64,000 bases of DNA from CAVXXB01 sp963765585. GTDB taxonomy: Bacteria > Calditrichota > Calditrichia > JAJRVZ01. Shown one piece after another: positions 27,256-35,850 of the stretch; the first letter of the stretch is position 1; each line of letters begins with the position of its first letter. The DNA is taken from the NCBI GenBank assembly GCA_963765585.1, contig CAVXXB010000022.1:62001-126000 (forward strand), given 5' to 3'. The translations under genes and the position numbers were made by a program. The notes under the pieces are model-generated. The model was not told the origin of the DNA. It worked only from the letters and a program-made list of their open reading frames with translations, and ran no database searches.

Positions 27256-28416
27256 ATGTTTGAACGATGGCTAGAAATAGATACTAAAAAGAGCGGTCTT
27301 ATAATTGGTCCACGGCGGAGTGGTAAGACAACATTACTAAAAATGCGTTTTCCGGAATACAACTATATTACCTTGGATAATCTCGATTATTTAAACTGGG
27401 CGATTAGGGATGCAAAAGGATTAGTTGATCATCTTGGACCTAAAACGATCATTGATGAAATTCAGCGTAAGCCGGAACTGACAATTGCCGTAAAAAATGC
27501 AATAGATAACCAAAATGCCCATATCCTCATGACTGGTTCCAGTTCAGTTGGACTACTTGGTGCGATGGCAGATACCCTGGCGGGTAGAATTCAGATATAT
27601 TCGTTGCCGACTGCCTGCTGGGGAGAAAATCTTGGTCCTCCGTCGAATAAAATATTCGAAATAAATACAAATCCTATTCTTATAAAACAAGGACAGCGGT
27701 CATTATCTGATGCCATAAATTATGGATTGTTCCCTGAAATATTGATGCAGGAAAAACCGGTGGATAAAAAGGATCTGTTACAAAATTATCGTGATACATA
27801 TTTTACCAGAGATTTGATGCAATTATCAAATATAGAGAATATGGAAGGTCTTTTATCTATTTTTTATCACTTAGCGAGAAGTATTGGATCTCATCTTGAA
27901 GTTTCAAATTTTGCTCGTGAAGCAGGTCTGAGCTACCCAACAACAAAAAAATATTTAAATAATATGCACTATTCACAGCTAACATTTCGTTTATATGGAT
28001 ATCAATATGGGCCAGCGAAAAGATTTATTAAGGCAGCGAAAACCTATTATTCAGACAATGGTATCCTTACGAGTCTAAACATTCCTCTTAATGAAGGTCA
28101 ACTTTTAGAGAACTTTGTGATTTCTGAATTTGAAAAAAGAAGAAAACTCGGGTTAATAAAATGCGACCGCTTATATTACTATAAAAGTGCGGCGGGCAGA
28201 GAAATTGATCTGATAATCGAAGGCAAAGATGAGATTTATGCCATTGAAATTAAAAATACGCTTCGACCATCCGAAAGAGATATCAGCAATCTGGTTGAAT
28301 TCTCAAGGAGTATGAAAAAAAAGGTCAAAATGTTTCTCTTTTTTCCGGGGGAGGAATATGGTTCTATAAAAGAGGTTCAGATAATTCCTGTGTCGGGTTT
28401 ATTCAGAGGACAATAA
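27256..28416 (+). CDS. AAA-family ATPase with DUF4143 domain
   Basis: A 386-residue ATP-binding protein: Walker A GPRRSGKTTLL (residues about 18-28), Walker B TIIDEIQRKP, sensor region ILMTGSSS, then a winged-helix part (NFAREAGLSYPTTKKYLNNM) and the C-terminal DUF4143 nuclease-like segment (YYKSAAGREIDLIIEGKDEI) in which Glu-Ile-Asp and Ala-Ile-Glu-Ile-Lys resemble a PD-(D/E)XK core. These proteins are common, patchily distributed and of uncertain function, sometimes linked to mobile DNA. It lies between two GIY-YIG loci and is convergent with the intact one. Confidence 0.88.
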   Translation: MFERWLEIDTKKSGLIIGPRRSGKTTLLKMRFPEYNYITLDNLDYLNWAIRDAKGLVDHLGPKTIIDEIQRKPELTIAVKNAIDNQNAHILMTGSSSVGLLGAMADTLAGRIQIYSLPTACWGENLGPPSNKIFEINTNPILIKQGQRSLSDAINYGLFPEILMQEKPVDKKDLLQNYRDTYFTRDLMQLSNIENMEGLLSIFYHLARSIGSHLEVSNFAREAGLSYPTTKKYLNNMHYSQLTFRLYGYQYGPAKRFIKAAKTYYSDNGILTSLNIPLNEGQLLENFVISEFEKRRKLGLIKCDRLYYYKSAAGREIDLIIEGKDEIYAIEIKNTLRPSERDISNLVEFSRSMKKKVKMFLFFPGEEYGSIKEVQIIPVSGLFRGQ

Positions 28417-28417
28417 A

Positions 28418-28446
28418 AAGGGAAGCCATTAGTATGACTTCCCATT
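28418..28446. terminator. bidirectional terminator hairpin
   Basis: GGGAAGCCATTAGTATGACTTCCC forms a stem with 5-6 perfect pairs (GGGAAG/CTTCCC) right after the ATPase stop; A-rich sequence on the left gives a T tract for the minus strand. It would end transcripts from both sides. Confidence 0.5.
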
Positions 28447-28545
28447 CCCATTTTACTGGCGGTCCGGACCCCGAATCGTTCGCTTTGCTCACTCTACGAG
28501 GCAGGCGAGACTTTCCCGATGTATCGGTGACAACTCCTGCGTGAC
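28447..28545 (-). repeat. degenerate tRNA-Asp 3'-half-derived unit 1
   Basis: On the minus strand the unit begins GTCACGCAGGAG (28545-28534), the anticodon arm of tRNA-Asp, and ends GGTCCGGACCGCC (about 28470-28459), containing the acceptor strand TCCGGACCGC of the tRNA gene at 29055. About 60 bp lie between them, with the module GTAGAGTGAGCAAAGCGAAC that recurs at 27064-27092 and 28875-28912. It begins 5 bp after the GIY-YIG stop codon. Confidence 0.6.
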
Positions 28546-28550
28546 TATTT

Positions 28551-28787
28551 TTATATTAGACTTTTAATATACTTTTTACTCTTTCGCGCCTTTATTTCAC
28601 GTTCACGTTTTAAAGCGGCAGTTTTATTTTCAAACACCTCAATATAAACCAAGGTCCAGGGAATTCCACGTTTAGTATATCTGCCCCATCCCTGGTTATG
28701 CCTCTCTAATCGCCAGGGAACATTGTCAGTAATACCAGTGTAATACCGGTCAATTTTCTTTGAATAAATAATGTAAACTTTCCACAT
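28551..28787 (-). CDS. GIY-YIG endonuclease (UPF0213-like)
   Basis: A 78-residue single-domain GIY-YIG protein. The YIY and YTG strands are in VYIIYSKKIDRYYTGITDNV, the conserved Arg region is in RLERHNQGWGRYTKRG and the Glu-containing tail is in REREIKARKSKKYI. The start MWKVYI (28787) is preferred over 28826 because family members begin that way and the longer version runs back into the repeat unit. It is bracketed by two tRNA-Asp-derived units (28447-28545 downstream, 28795-28954 upstream). Members of the family are homing-type or repair nucleases; activity is unproven. Confidence 0.85.
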   Translation of the reverse strand: MWKVYIIYSKKIDRYYTGITDNVPWRLERHNQGWGRYTKRGIPWTLVYIEVFENKTAALKREREIKARKSKKYIKSLI

Positions 28788-28794
28788 AACATTC

Positions 28795-28954
28795 CATAAA
28801 TAAAAAGGCCCTGAGGATTTCCCCAAGGCCGTCGCGTGCTGGATCCCGATATCCTCGCTTTGCTCGACATCAGGACCGGCCCCGAACCGATTGTTTGCTC
28901 ACTCTACGGGGCAGACGAAAGTTTTCTGTAAATCAGGATCAATTCCTGCGTGAC
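28795..28954 (-). repeat. degenerate tRNA-Asp 3'-half plus terminator unit 2
   Basis: On the minus strand it starts GTCACGCAGGAA (28954-28943), as in the tRNA-Asp anticodon arm, carries the shared module GTAGAGTGAGCAAACAATCG and a GGCCGGTCC acceptor-like part, and ends GGCCTTGGGGAAATCCTCAG, GGCC and a T tract, almost the same hairpin as the terminator after the real tRNA (29134-29169). So it is an inverted, decayed copy of the tRNA 3' half with its terminator, about 100 bp from the gene. The GIY-YIG gene follows directly. Confidence 0.65.
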
Positions 28955-29054
28955 CGATTCATATAATAATGATTCACTGTAAATTATAGAGCTGCTATAT
29001 TGATATACTTGACACTAGGTTTTTACATCATTAAATTAGCAGACTCTAAAAATT

Positions 29055-29129
29055 GGTCCGGTAGTTCAATTTGGTTAGAGCACCTGCCTGTCACGCAGGA
29101 AGTTGCGAGTTCGAGTCTCGTCCGGACCG
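29055..29129 (+). tRNA. tRNA-Asp (GTC)
   Basis: A cloverleaf can be drawn in full. Acceptor GGTCCGG (29055-29061) pairs CCGGACC (29122-29128) with discriminator G. The D stem is GTTC/GAGC, the anticodon arm CCTGC-CTGTCAC-GCAGG with anticodon GTC, and the T arm GCGAG-TTCGAGT-CTCGT. CCA is not encoded. A strong terminator hairpin follows 5 bp later. Inverted decayed copies of its 3' half lie at 28447-28545 and 28795-28954. Confidence 0.95.
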
Positions 29130-29133
29130 CGAA

Positions 29134-29169
29134 GGCCTTGGGGATATCCCCAGGGCCTTTTTGTTTTTT
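29134..29169 (+). terminator. intrinsic terminator after tRNA-Asp
   Basis: GGCCTTGGGG-AT-ATCCCCAGGGCC forms a strong stem (29134-29157) followed by TTTTTGTTTTTT. A near copy is found in unit 28795-28954. Confidence 0.85.
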
Positions 29170-29298
29170 GAACATAATATATATACTTCATATTCAAACA
29201 AAATGATTTAAAATATCTTAACTAAGATTTGGGCATAATAAAATATATTTAGTAAATTCCATACTCTGGAATTTAAGTATAATACAAGGATATGAACT

Positions 29299-31527
29299 AT
29301 GACAACTGCAAAAATTACCTGGACAAAAGTAGACGAAGCACCAGCCCTGGCCGCCTTTGCCCTGCTGCCCGTTTTAAATGCCTATACCAAAGGCTCCGGC
29401 ATTGAAATCGAAGAGGCCGATATCTCGCTTGCGGGACGAATCATTGCCAATATTTCTGATAACCTGGACGACTCACAAAAAATAACTGACTTTTTGAGTC
29501 AATTGGGTGACTATGTAAAGACTCCCGAAGCAAATATTATCAAATTACCAAATATCAGCGCATCCATTCCGCAACTCCAGGGTGCTATAAAAGAACTGCA
29601 GGATAAGGGTTATAAAATTCCCGATTTTCCCGAGGAACCAAAAACCGCTGAAGAAAAACAACTGGTTGCCAGATTTTCCAAAAACCTCGGATCCGCCGTC
29701 AACCCCGTGTTGCGTGAAGGAAATTCCGACAGAAGGGCTGCCGTTTCAGTTAAAAAGTTCGCCCAAAAGCACCCGCACAGAATGATGAGAGACTGGCCGA
29801 CATCGGGATCGAAAGCCCGCGTTGCCCATATGGATGGCAATGATTTTTTCGAAAATGAAAATTCAACCACTATTGAAAAAGCGACTAATGTCAGAATTCA
29901 ATTCGTTGGTGGTGCCGGGAAAAAAACTGTTCTCAAAGATAAATTATCTCTATTGGCTGACGAAGTTATCGATACCACAGTGATGAATGTTGCCGCCTTA
30001 CGAAAATTTTATGCACAGCAGATAGAGGTGGCAAAAAAAGAAGGTGTGTTGCTGTCTCTGCACCTGAAGGCTACCATGATGAAAGTCTCCGATCCGATTA
30101 TGTTCGGCCATTGTGTGTCGGTCTATTATAAAGATGCCCTGGAAAAACATGCCGCCGTGTTAAAAGAGATAGGAGCAAATGTAAATAACGGGCTGGCCGA
30201 TGTTATTGAAAAACTGGACCGGCTACCTGCTGAAAAAAAATCTGAAATTGAAGCCGATATTGCTGCAGTATATAAAGATCGTCCTGCCCTGGCCATGGTC
30301 GATTCAAGAAAAGGAATCACCAACCTGCATGTGCCTAACAATATTATCATTGATGCTTCCATGCCAAATGTGGTTCGGGACGGCGGCAAAATGTGGAATA
30401 ATGACGACGAACTACAGGATACCATCGCCATGATACCTGACCGTTGTTATGCCACCATTTATCAGGAAATACTATCGGACTGCCGGGAAAATGGTCAATT
30501 TGATCCTTCGACCATGGGTAATGTCTCGAATGTGGGCTTGATGGCACAAAAAGCCGAAGAATATGGATCCCATGATAAAACATTTGAAGCGCCGGACAAT
30601 GGAAAAATTTGTGTTGTCGATGAAACTGGGAAAACTATTCTTGAACAACATGTAGAACCCGGTGATATATTCAGAATGTGTCAGGCCAAAGATGCCCCTA
30701 TCCGCGATTGGGTACGTCTGGCGGTTTCCCGGGCCAGAGCTACCGGCGCACCGGCCATTTTCTGGTTAAATGAAAACAGGGGACACGATGCACAGATTAT
30801 AAAAAAGGTAAAAAAGTATCTCCCAGATCATGATACCAGCGGACTTGAAATTCACATTATGGCACCGGTAGATGCGATGAAATTCACCTTAAAAAGAGTC
30901 AGAAAAGGGGAAGATACAATCTCCGTAACCGGAAATGTACTTCGTGATTATCTGACCGATCTGTTTCCCATCCTGGAATTGGGTACCAGCGCCAGAATGC
31001 TTTCTATTGTACCGTTGCTAAATGGTGGCGGATTGTTCGAAACCGGCGCAGGCGGCTCGGCCCCTAAACATGTACAGCAATTTTTAAAAGAAGGACACCT
31101 CAGATGGGATTCATTAGGTGAATATTGCGCACTGGTTCCGTCTTTAGAGTCGATTGCCGAAAAAACTAATAACGAAACCGTCACCATATTTGCCGACACT
31201 CTGGATCAGGCTATCAGCACATATCTGGAGAATTCGAAGTCTCCGTCACGTAAAGTGAATGAACTGGATAACCGCGGCAGTACATTTTATCTGGCACTGT
31301 ATTGGGCCCAGGCCCTGGCTGAGCAGGATAAAGACACTGCCATTAAAGACCGGTTTACCAAGGTAGCCGCTGAACTTTCAGCAAACGAGAGTAAAATTGC
31401 CGAAGAAATGCTTGCTGCCCAGGGAAAACCGGTAGACATTGGTGGATATTTTATGCCGGACCCTGAAAAAGCCAGCCAGGCTATGCGTCCCAGCAAGACA
31501 TTCAACGCCATTATCGATGCACTTTGA
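29299..31527 (+). CDS. icd: NADP-dependent isocitrate dehydrogenase, monomeric type
   Basis: A 742-residue protein matching the large monomeric isocitrate dehydrogenase over its full length. It oxidises isocitrate to 2-oxoglutarate and CO2 with NADP in the TCA cycle. Diagnostic stretches are TWTKVDEAPALAAFALLPV at the start, LREGNSDRRAAVSVKKFAQK (substrate binding), HMDGNDFFENENS, IPDRCYATIYQE, FWLNENRGHDAQIIKKVKKY and ETGAGGSAPKHVQQF (NADP region). The monomeric enzyme is unrelated in length to the 410-residue dimeric form. The gene is single, with its own promoter region after the tRNA, and is followed by a hairpin terminator. Confidence 0.96.
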   Translation: MTTAKITWTKVDEAPALAAFALLPVLNAYTKGSGIEIEEADISLAGRIIANISDNLDDSQKITDFLSQLGDYVKTPEANIIKLPNISASIPQLQGAIKELQDKGYKIPDFPEEPKTAEEKQLVARFSKNLGSAVNPVLREGNSDRRAAVSVKKFAQKHPHRMMRDWPTSGSKARVAHMDGNDFFENENSTTIEKATNVRIQFVGGAGKKTVLKDKLSLLADEVIDTTVMNVAALRKFYAQQIEVAKKEGVLLSLHLKATMMKVSDPIMFGHCVSVYYKDALEKHAAVLKEIGANVNNGLADVIEKLDRLPAEKKSEIEADIAAVYKDRPALAMVDSRKGITNLHVPNNIIIDASMPNVVRDGGKMWNNDDELQDTIAMIPDRCYATIYQEILSDCRENGQFDPSTMGNVSNVGLMAQKAEEYGSHDKTFEAPDNGKICVVDETGKTILEQHVEPGDIFRMCQAKDAPIRDWVRLAVSRARATGAPAIFWLNENRGHDAQIIKKVKKYLPDHDTSGLEIHIMAPVDAMKFTLKRVRKGEDTISVTGNVLRDYLTDLFPILELGTSARMLSIVPLLNGGGLFETGAGGSAPKHVQQFLKEGHLRWDSLGEYCALVPSLESIAEKTNNETVTIFADTLDQAISTYLENSKSPSRKVNELDNRGSTFYLALYWAQALAEQDKDTAIKDRFTKVAAELSANESKIAEEMLAAQGKPVDIGGYFMPDPEKASQAMRPSKTFNAIIDAL

Positions 31528-31545
31528 TTTTTAATTCAGCAGCAA

Positions 31546-31576
31546 GAGCGTATTGAATTCATCTGACAATACGCTC
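31546..31576. terminator. terminator-like hairpin after icd
   Basis: GAGCGTATTG (31546-31555) pairs perfectly with CAATACGCTC (31567-31576) across an 11-base loop, with some further pairing (AGCA..TGCT) outside. It is not followed by a clear T tract, so it may be a weak or factor-assisted terminator or an mRNA 3'-end stabiliser. Confidence 0.5.
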
Positions 31577-31823
31577 ATTGCTGTTATGCTAGTTAACAAC
31601 GCATAAATTTGACAACGTGATATAAAATATCATATCTTGAAGATATATTTGGCAATGACCCTATAACTAAAATCCGATCATATTCTAATATTCATATTGT
31701 ATCTTTATCGAATCTTAATACTGTGTATCTATATTGATCCCACATGAGTCAGCGTGATTTAGAAATGTTTCCTCTGTGTTCCCTGTGGTTTTGAACATAA
31801 TAAAATTTGCTAAGGAGATAATC

Positions 31824-33952
31824 ATGAAAATTTTTATAACCATCTTTCTGACACTTTTCCTTTTATCATTTTCCCGGGCCCAGATAATAACCAGTTTTGA
31901 AAATGATTCACTCGATGGCTGGCGTTCGGAAGGTGATGGTAAATACTACCTTGAGGCTGGAGTTGGTAATCCCGGGATCTGCATGCGGATAGATGATGAT
32001 GCCACCGGTGATACCAATTTAGGTATCGCGCCCTTCCAATATGTAGGGAACTGGGCAGCGGCAGATACTTCCGATTCAATTATGGTTGATATATTTGTTT
32101 CTAAAATTAGTGGCACCCTTATATCTGATCTATGGTTGTTTCGTATATCCGGACCCGGGGGAAGTGCAATATCTCCCGGGGTGACACCCGGTCTCGAAGA
32201 ATGGGAACACTTCTCTGTACCCCTGGACTCATCGGTCTGGAAACAAACCTCGGGTACCTGGCAGGACCTGATGGCATATGTGAATCACATGGAAGTTCGG
32301 GGAGAATTTATAAATGGTGATGAATTTGTACGCCTTGATAATATCGAACTCTCTTTTTCTCCAAAAATTGTTCCTGTAAATCCTCCTGTTCTTTCAGACT
32401 TTGAAGGTGGAACCTATGAAGGCTGGGCCATGGAAAGTTCGGGCGGCGTGTCCATACCAACCAGTGGTGGAAATCCTGGTAGGTATTTGCGCATAGCGGA
32501 TGGTGCAAGTATATCGATGGCTATTGCACCGCCCAAATTTCTCGGCGACTGGACAATGGTAGAGGAGAAAGCAGCTTTGGTGTTTGATTTGAAAGTAAGC
32601 ACTACTGGGGCAGATTTTCTAATTAGTGACTACCTGATAAAAATAAGCGGTCCCGGTGGAGAGGCAACAATACCGATGGATAGTTCCATTACCAAGGCCT
32701 TTAACCAATGGTATACTCTAAGTTATCCTGTATCACAAAATTCATGGAAGATACTATCCGGAGACTGGAATTCAATAATATCAGATATACGTGAGCTGCG
32801 TCTTATCGTGGAATATATAAATGGTAGTGAAACTGTCTGTATTGATAATTTCAGAATATCAGATAGTCCACCTGTAGCTGATTTTACAGCAGACCTGGTT
32901 TTTATCTTTCCCGGAGATAGTGTACAGTTTTCTGACCTGTCAATAAATGCACCAACTTCATGGGAATGGACTTTTGGCGATGGTGAAGTTAGCTCAGATC
33001 AATCACCATTGCATTATTATTCCCAGCCGGGATTATATGATGTCAAACTCACCGCGTTTAATCAATTTGGTAGTGAAACTTTAACAAAAGATGACTACAT
33101 CCAGGTTGCCGGAGTTTCTGATTCTATCCTATTTGAAGATGACTTTGATAACAGTGAAATTCACCCGGCGTGGCGGCTTAAAAACGGCACATGGCAGGAA
33201 AGAGATGGCACGATAATTCAAACATCCAATTATTATGGCGGAACAATTGATGCCGCCTGTTATGCCATGGTTGGTAGCCACTTATGGAAAAATTATCGAT
33301 TGCAGGTTGATTTAAAATCCTCTGACAATGATAAAATCGGTGTGGTATTTAACTATCAGGATGCTGGTAATTTCTATTTATTTACCTGGCAAAGGGAAGG
33401 CACTCACCGCGCCATTAAACGATTTGTGGATGGTCAATGGATGAACATTGCATCAGACTCAGTAAACTACGAAATCAATCAATGGTATCAACTGGATTTG
33501 GTAACCCGCGATGGGCAAATTGATTTAAGCATAGACTCTACTCTGATCTTCTCAGTAGAAGATACTACTTTTATGAATGGGAAAGCTGGTTTGTATTGCT
33601 ATGGAAATCAAAGCAGTTTCTGGGATAATCTCATAATCGAAAATCTGGATTATATAAGTACAACGATACAAACTGATCCTCGATCGGTATCGATTGAGTC
33701 ATTTTCCCTGTCACAGAATTATCCAAATCCGTTTAATCCCAGCACATCTATCAAATTCACCTTGCCGCAAGAGGAATATGTCAGGCTGGTTGTTTATAAT
33801 TCACTTGGACAAACAGTGCAGGTTTTGATCGATCGGGAACTGGTATCAGGAAATTATGAAATATCATTTGATGCAAAAATCGTTGCCAAGCGGCACCTAT
33901 TTTGACAGGATTAACAGGAATAATAGCCAGGTTAGAAAAATGCTGCTCTAAA
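31824..33952 (+). CDS. secreted T9SS cargo with PKD and concanavalin-like domains (C-terminal frameshift)
   Basis: A large secreted protein of about 709 residues. AAGGAG upstream supports the start at 31824 (MKIFITIFLTLFLLSFSRA signal peptide). Two similar galactose-binding-like segments come first (about 20-170 and 185-335), then a PKD domain (PPVADFTADLVF to SWEWTFGDGE), then a lectin/LamG-like domain (about 440-610), and the T9SS type A sorting domain from NYPNPFNPSTSIKFTLPQ. The frame runs into a stop at 33905; in another frame the normal end LPSGTYFDRINRNNSQVRKM and LL follows to 33952, so an indel lies near 33870-33887. It is probably a surface carbohydrate-binding protein. Confidence 0.8.
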
Positions 33953-34200
33953 ATAACTCAAAGAGGATTTTAAAATAGTTATCTAACTGGATAGATTCTT
34001 TACTTAGAAGTGAGAGATGAGAGATATGGGATTGGTAATTAGGAACTGGTTACTTGTAATTTGTTACTTGTTATTTAAGGATATTTTGCAGCTAATTCAT
34101 ATTTGTTCCAGGCCAAATTACCAATGACCAATTACGAATTACAAATCTCCACATCTCTAATTTCTAACTTCTAACTTCTAACTAAATATCCTGTTATCCG
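33904..34200. repeat. hairpin-core repeat element A
   Basis: A long imperfect palindrome (about 34002-34185; arms include GGATTGGTAATTAGGAACTG and AATTACCAATGACCAATTAC) with the core ATATTTTGCAGCTAATTC at 34081-34098. Outer ends are inverted: GACAGGATTAACAGGA (33905-33920) and TATCCTGTTATCC (34187-34199). No coding capacity. The left end coincides with the last codons of the T9SS cargo gene. Related copies are at 36730, 38627 and 53700. Confidence 0.6.
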
Positions 34201-34337
34201 TTAATTCGTACTATTCCGATCTTCCACTTTTTTCCCCGGTTAATTGCAAAATATGCTGGGTTCTGCTATTTTGACCCACTGGAAAGAAACTGATCTGAAC
34301 AACCAGCGTATCAGAACCTAAAACCAAAGAATAGTCC

Positions 34338-34952
34338 ATGTCAATTTCGCATCTTGATCGAAAGCTAACCCTGTTTCCGGTAACCAATATTGTCATTGCC
34401 AATATGATCGGAGCCAGTATTTTTACCACCTCCGGCCTGCTTATGCAAAATCTGGCTAATCCTGTTCTCATGCTTATATTATGGGTTGTGGGCGGCTTGA
34501 TCGCATTATCCGGTGCCCTGGCCTATGGCGAATTGGGTGCCACATTTCCCGGTGCCGGTGGTGAATATTTATTTCTTTCAAGAATATATCATCCTTTTTT
34601 TGGTTTTCTTAGCGGATGGGTATCCCTATTTGCCGGTTTCTCAGCCCCAATTGCCGCATCTGCCATAGGATTTAGTGTCTATTTATTCCGCGCTTTTCCA
34701 ATTCTGGGACAGTATTCAGAATCTACATTTCTTATTGGTGAAGACTGGATGATACGCATTGTGGCTATTATGATCATACTATTATTTACAGGTATTCATC
34801 TGCGTGGTATTCAATATGGTGCACGGGTTCAGAACGCACTGACGATACTTAAAATTGCCCTGGTTACCGGACTAATCTTGCTTGGATTTTTCGTCGGTAA
34901 AGGCGATTGGAATCATCTAACCCAGATCCAGGCGTTTTCATTTAGACTTTGA
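34338..34952 (+). pseudogene. APC family amino acid permease, N-terminal part (frameshifted)
   Basis: The first half of an APC-superfamily transporter (basic/neutral amino acid antiporter type). SISHLDRKLTLFPVTNIVIA and MIGASIFTTSGLLMQNLANP carry the helix-1 GxxIFxxxG motif that coordinates substrate, and ALAYGELGATFPGAGGEYLF is the helix-3 signature. Six membrane segments are visible. The frame stops at 34952, but DFDNWKTIGLSLMWIMFAYS follows in the +1 frame; one extra T in TTTT near 34937 explains it. A second shift occurs near 35400, so the gene is in three pieces and likely inactive unless these are sequencing errors. Confidence 0.8.
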
Positions 34953-34980
34953 CAACTGGAAAACCATAGGCCTTTCACTT

Positions 34981-35692
34981 ATGTGGATTATGTTCGCATA
35001 CAGTGGATGGAATGCGGCAACTTATATCGGATCTGAAATTAAAAATCCCAGGAAGAATTTGCCATTATCCCTGATCCTGGGTACCGGAATTGTAATGGTC
35101 GTTTATTTTTTTATTAACCTGTTTTATATATATGCCGTGGATCCGGAGAGCATGAAAGGTGTGATTTCAATCAGCGGATTAGCAGTCAACAAAGCATTTG
35201 GAAGCACATTTGATACGACAATATCCGTACTAATCGCATTTGCACTTTTCTCTTCTCTCAGTGCATTTATTATTCTCGGGCCACGAGTATACTACGCAAT
35301 GGCAAAAGACCGCTTATTTTTTAAGAGTTTCGCCTCGGTTCATCCCGAATCCCATGTTCCCTCCCGGGCAATTATTCTTCAGGGCGCAATCGCTTCACTC
35401 ATGGTACTTGACCGGATCATTTGATCAGATCCTGACGTATATGGGATTCTCGCTTGGTATTTTTCCTTTGTTGGCTGTTTTGGGTATTTTTAAACTGCGA
35501 AGAACCGGACATTCGAGTTTAAAAATTTCCGGCTATCCAATTTTACCTGTATTTTATCTGATATCCGGACTAAGCATTATGATTCTGGCGTATTTTGAAC
35601 GACCAATGGAATCCATTTTGGCATTACTTACCATACTCATTGGATTCCCGGTATATTTTATGTTTAAAAGGAACAATCCTCAAAACAATTAA
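34981..35692 (+). pseudogene. APC family amino acid permease, C-terminal part (frameshifted again)
   Basis: The continuation of the permease. From 34981 the frame gives YSGWNAATYIGSEIKNPRKN (the conserved helix-6 loop) and further helices up to a stop at 35424. There, VL is followed in the next frame by TGSFDQILTYMGFSLGIFPL and the last helices to 35692. One extra base near 35399 is enough to join them. With both repairs the protein is about 450 residues, the normal APC length, so nothing else is missing. A CACAGAG-type hairpin element follows immediately. Confidence 0.75.
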
Positions 35693-35720
35693 TAATAAGT
35701 GGCCCCTGTTTACTAATTCT

Positions 35721-35818
35721 TAACCGCCAAGTACACAGAGAAGACGCTGAGTACGCAAAATAAAAAAAATAATAAAACTTTGCGTGCCTTGTGTAATTCT
35801 TCGCGATCTCTGCGGTTA
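35721..35818. repeat. inverted-repeat element, CACAGAG type
   Basis: Left arm TAACCGCCAAGTACACAGAG with GTACGCAAA, right arm TTTGCGTGCC and GATCTCTGCGGTTA: the two arms are approximate reverse complements over about 38 bp, separated by an A-rich loop. It could form a long hairpin between the permease remnant and the convergent TS-like gene. Confidence 0.55.
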
Positions 35819-35850
35819 TGAACATACTGTCCATTGATCTCGACATGCAC

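Noticed and set aside
29000..29206. A 68-codon frame over the tRNA-Asp gene
   Set aside because: It reads through the tRNA and gives the LEHLPVTQEVASSSLVRTAK-type sequence that tRNA genes produce by chance; the cloverleaf is clear.
34002..34185. Palindromic repeats as a possible CRISPR array
   Set aside because: The units are long hairpins scattered over the window, not short regular direct repeats with unique spacers, and no cas gene is present.
34211..34471. An 86-codon minus-strand frame over the APC permease start
   Set aside because: More than half lies antisense to conserved permease codons, with no domain or ribosome site.
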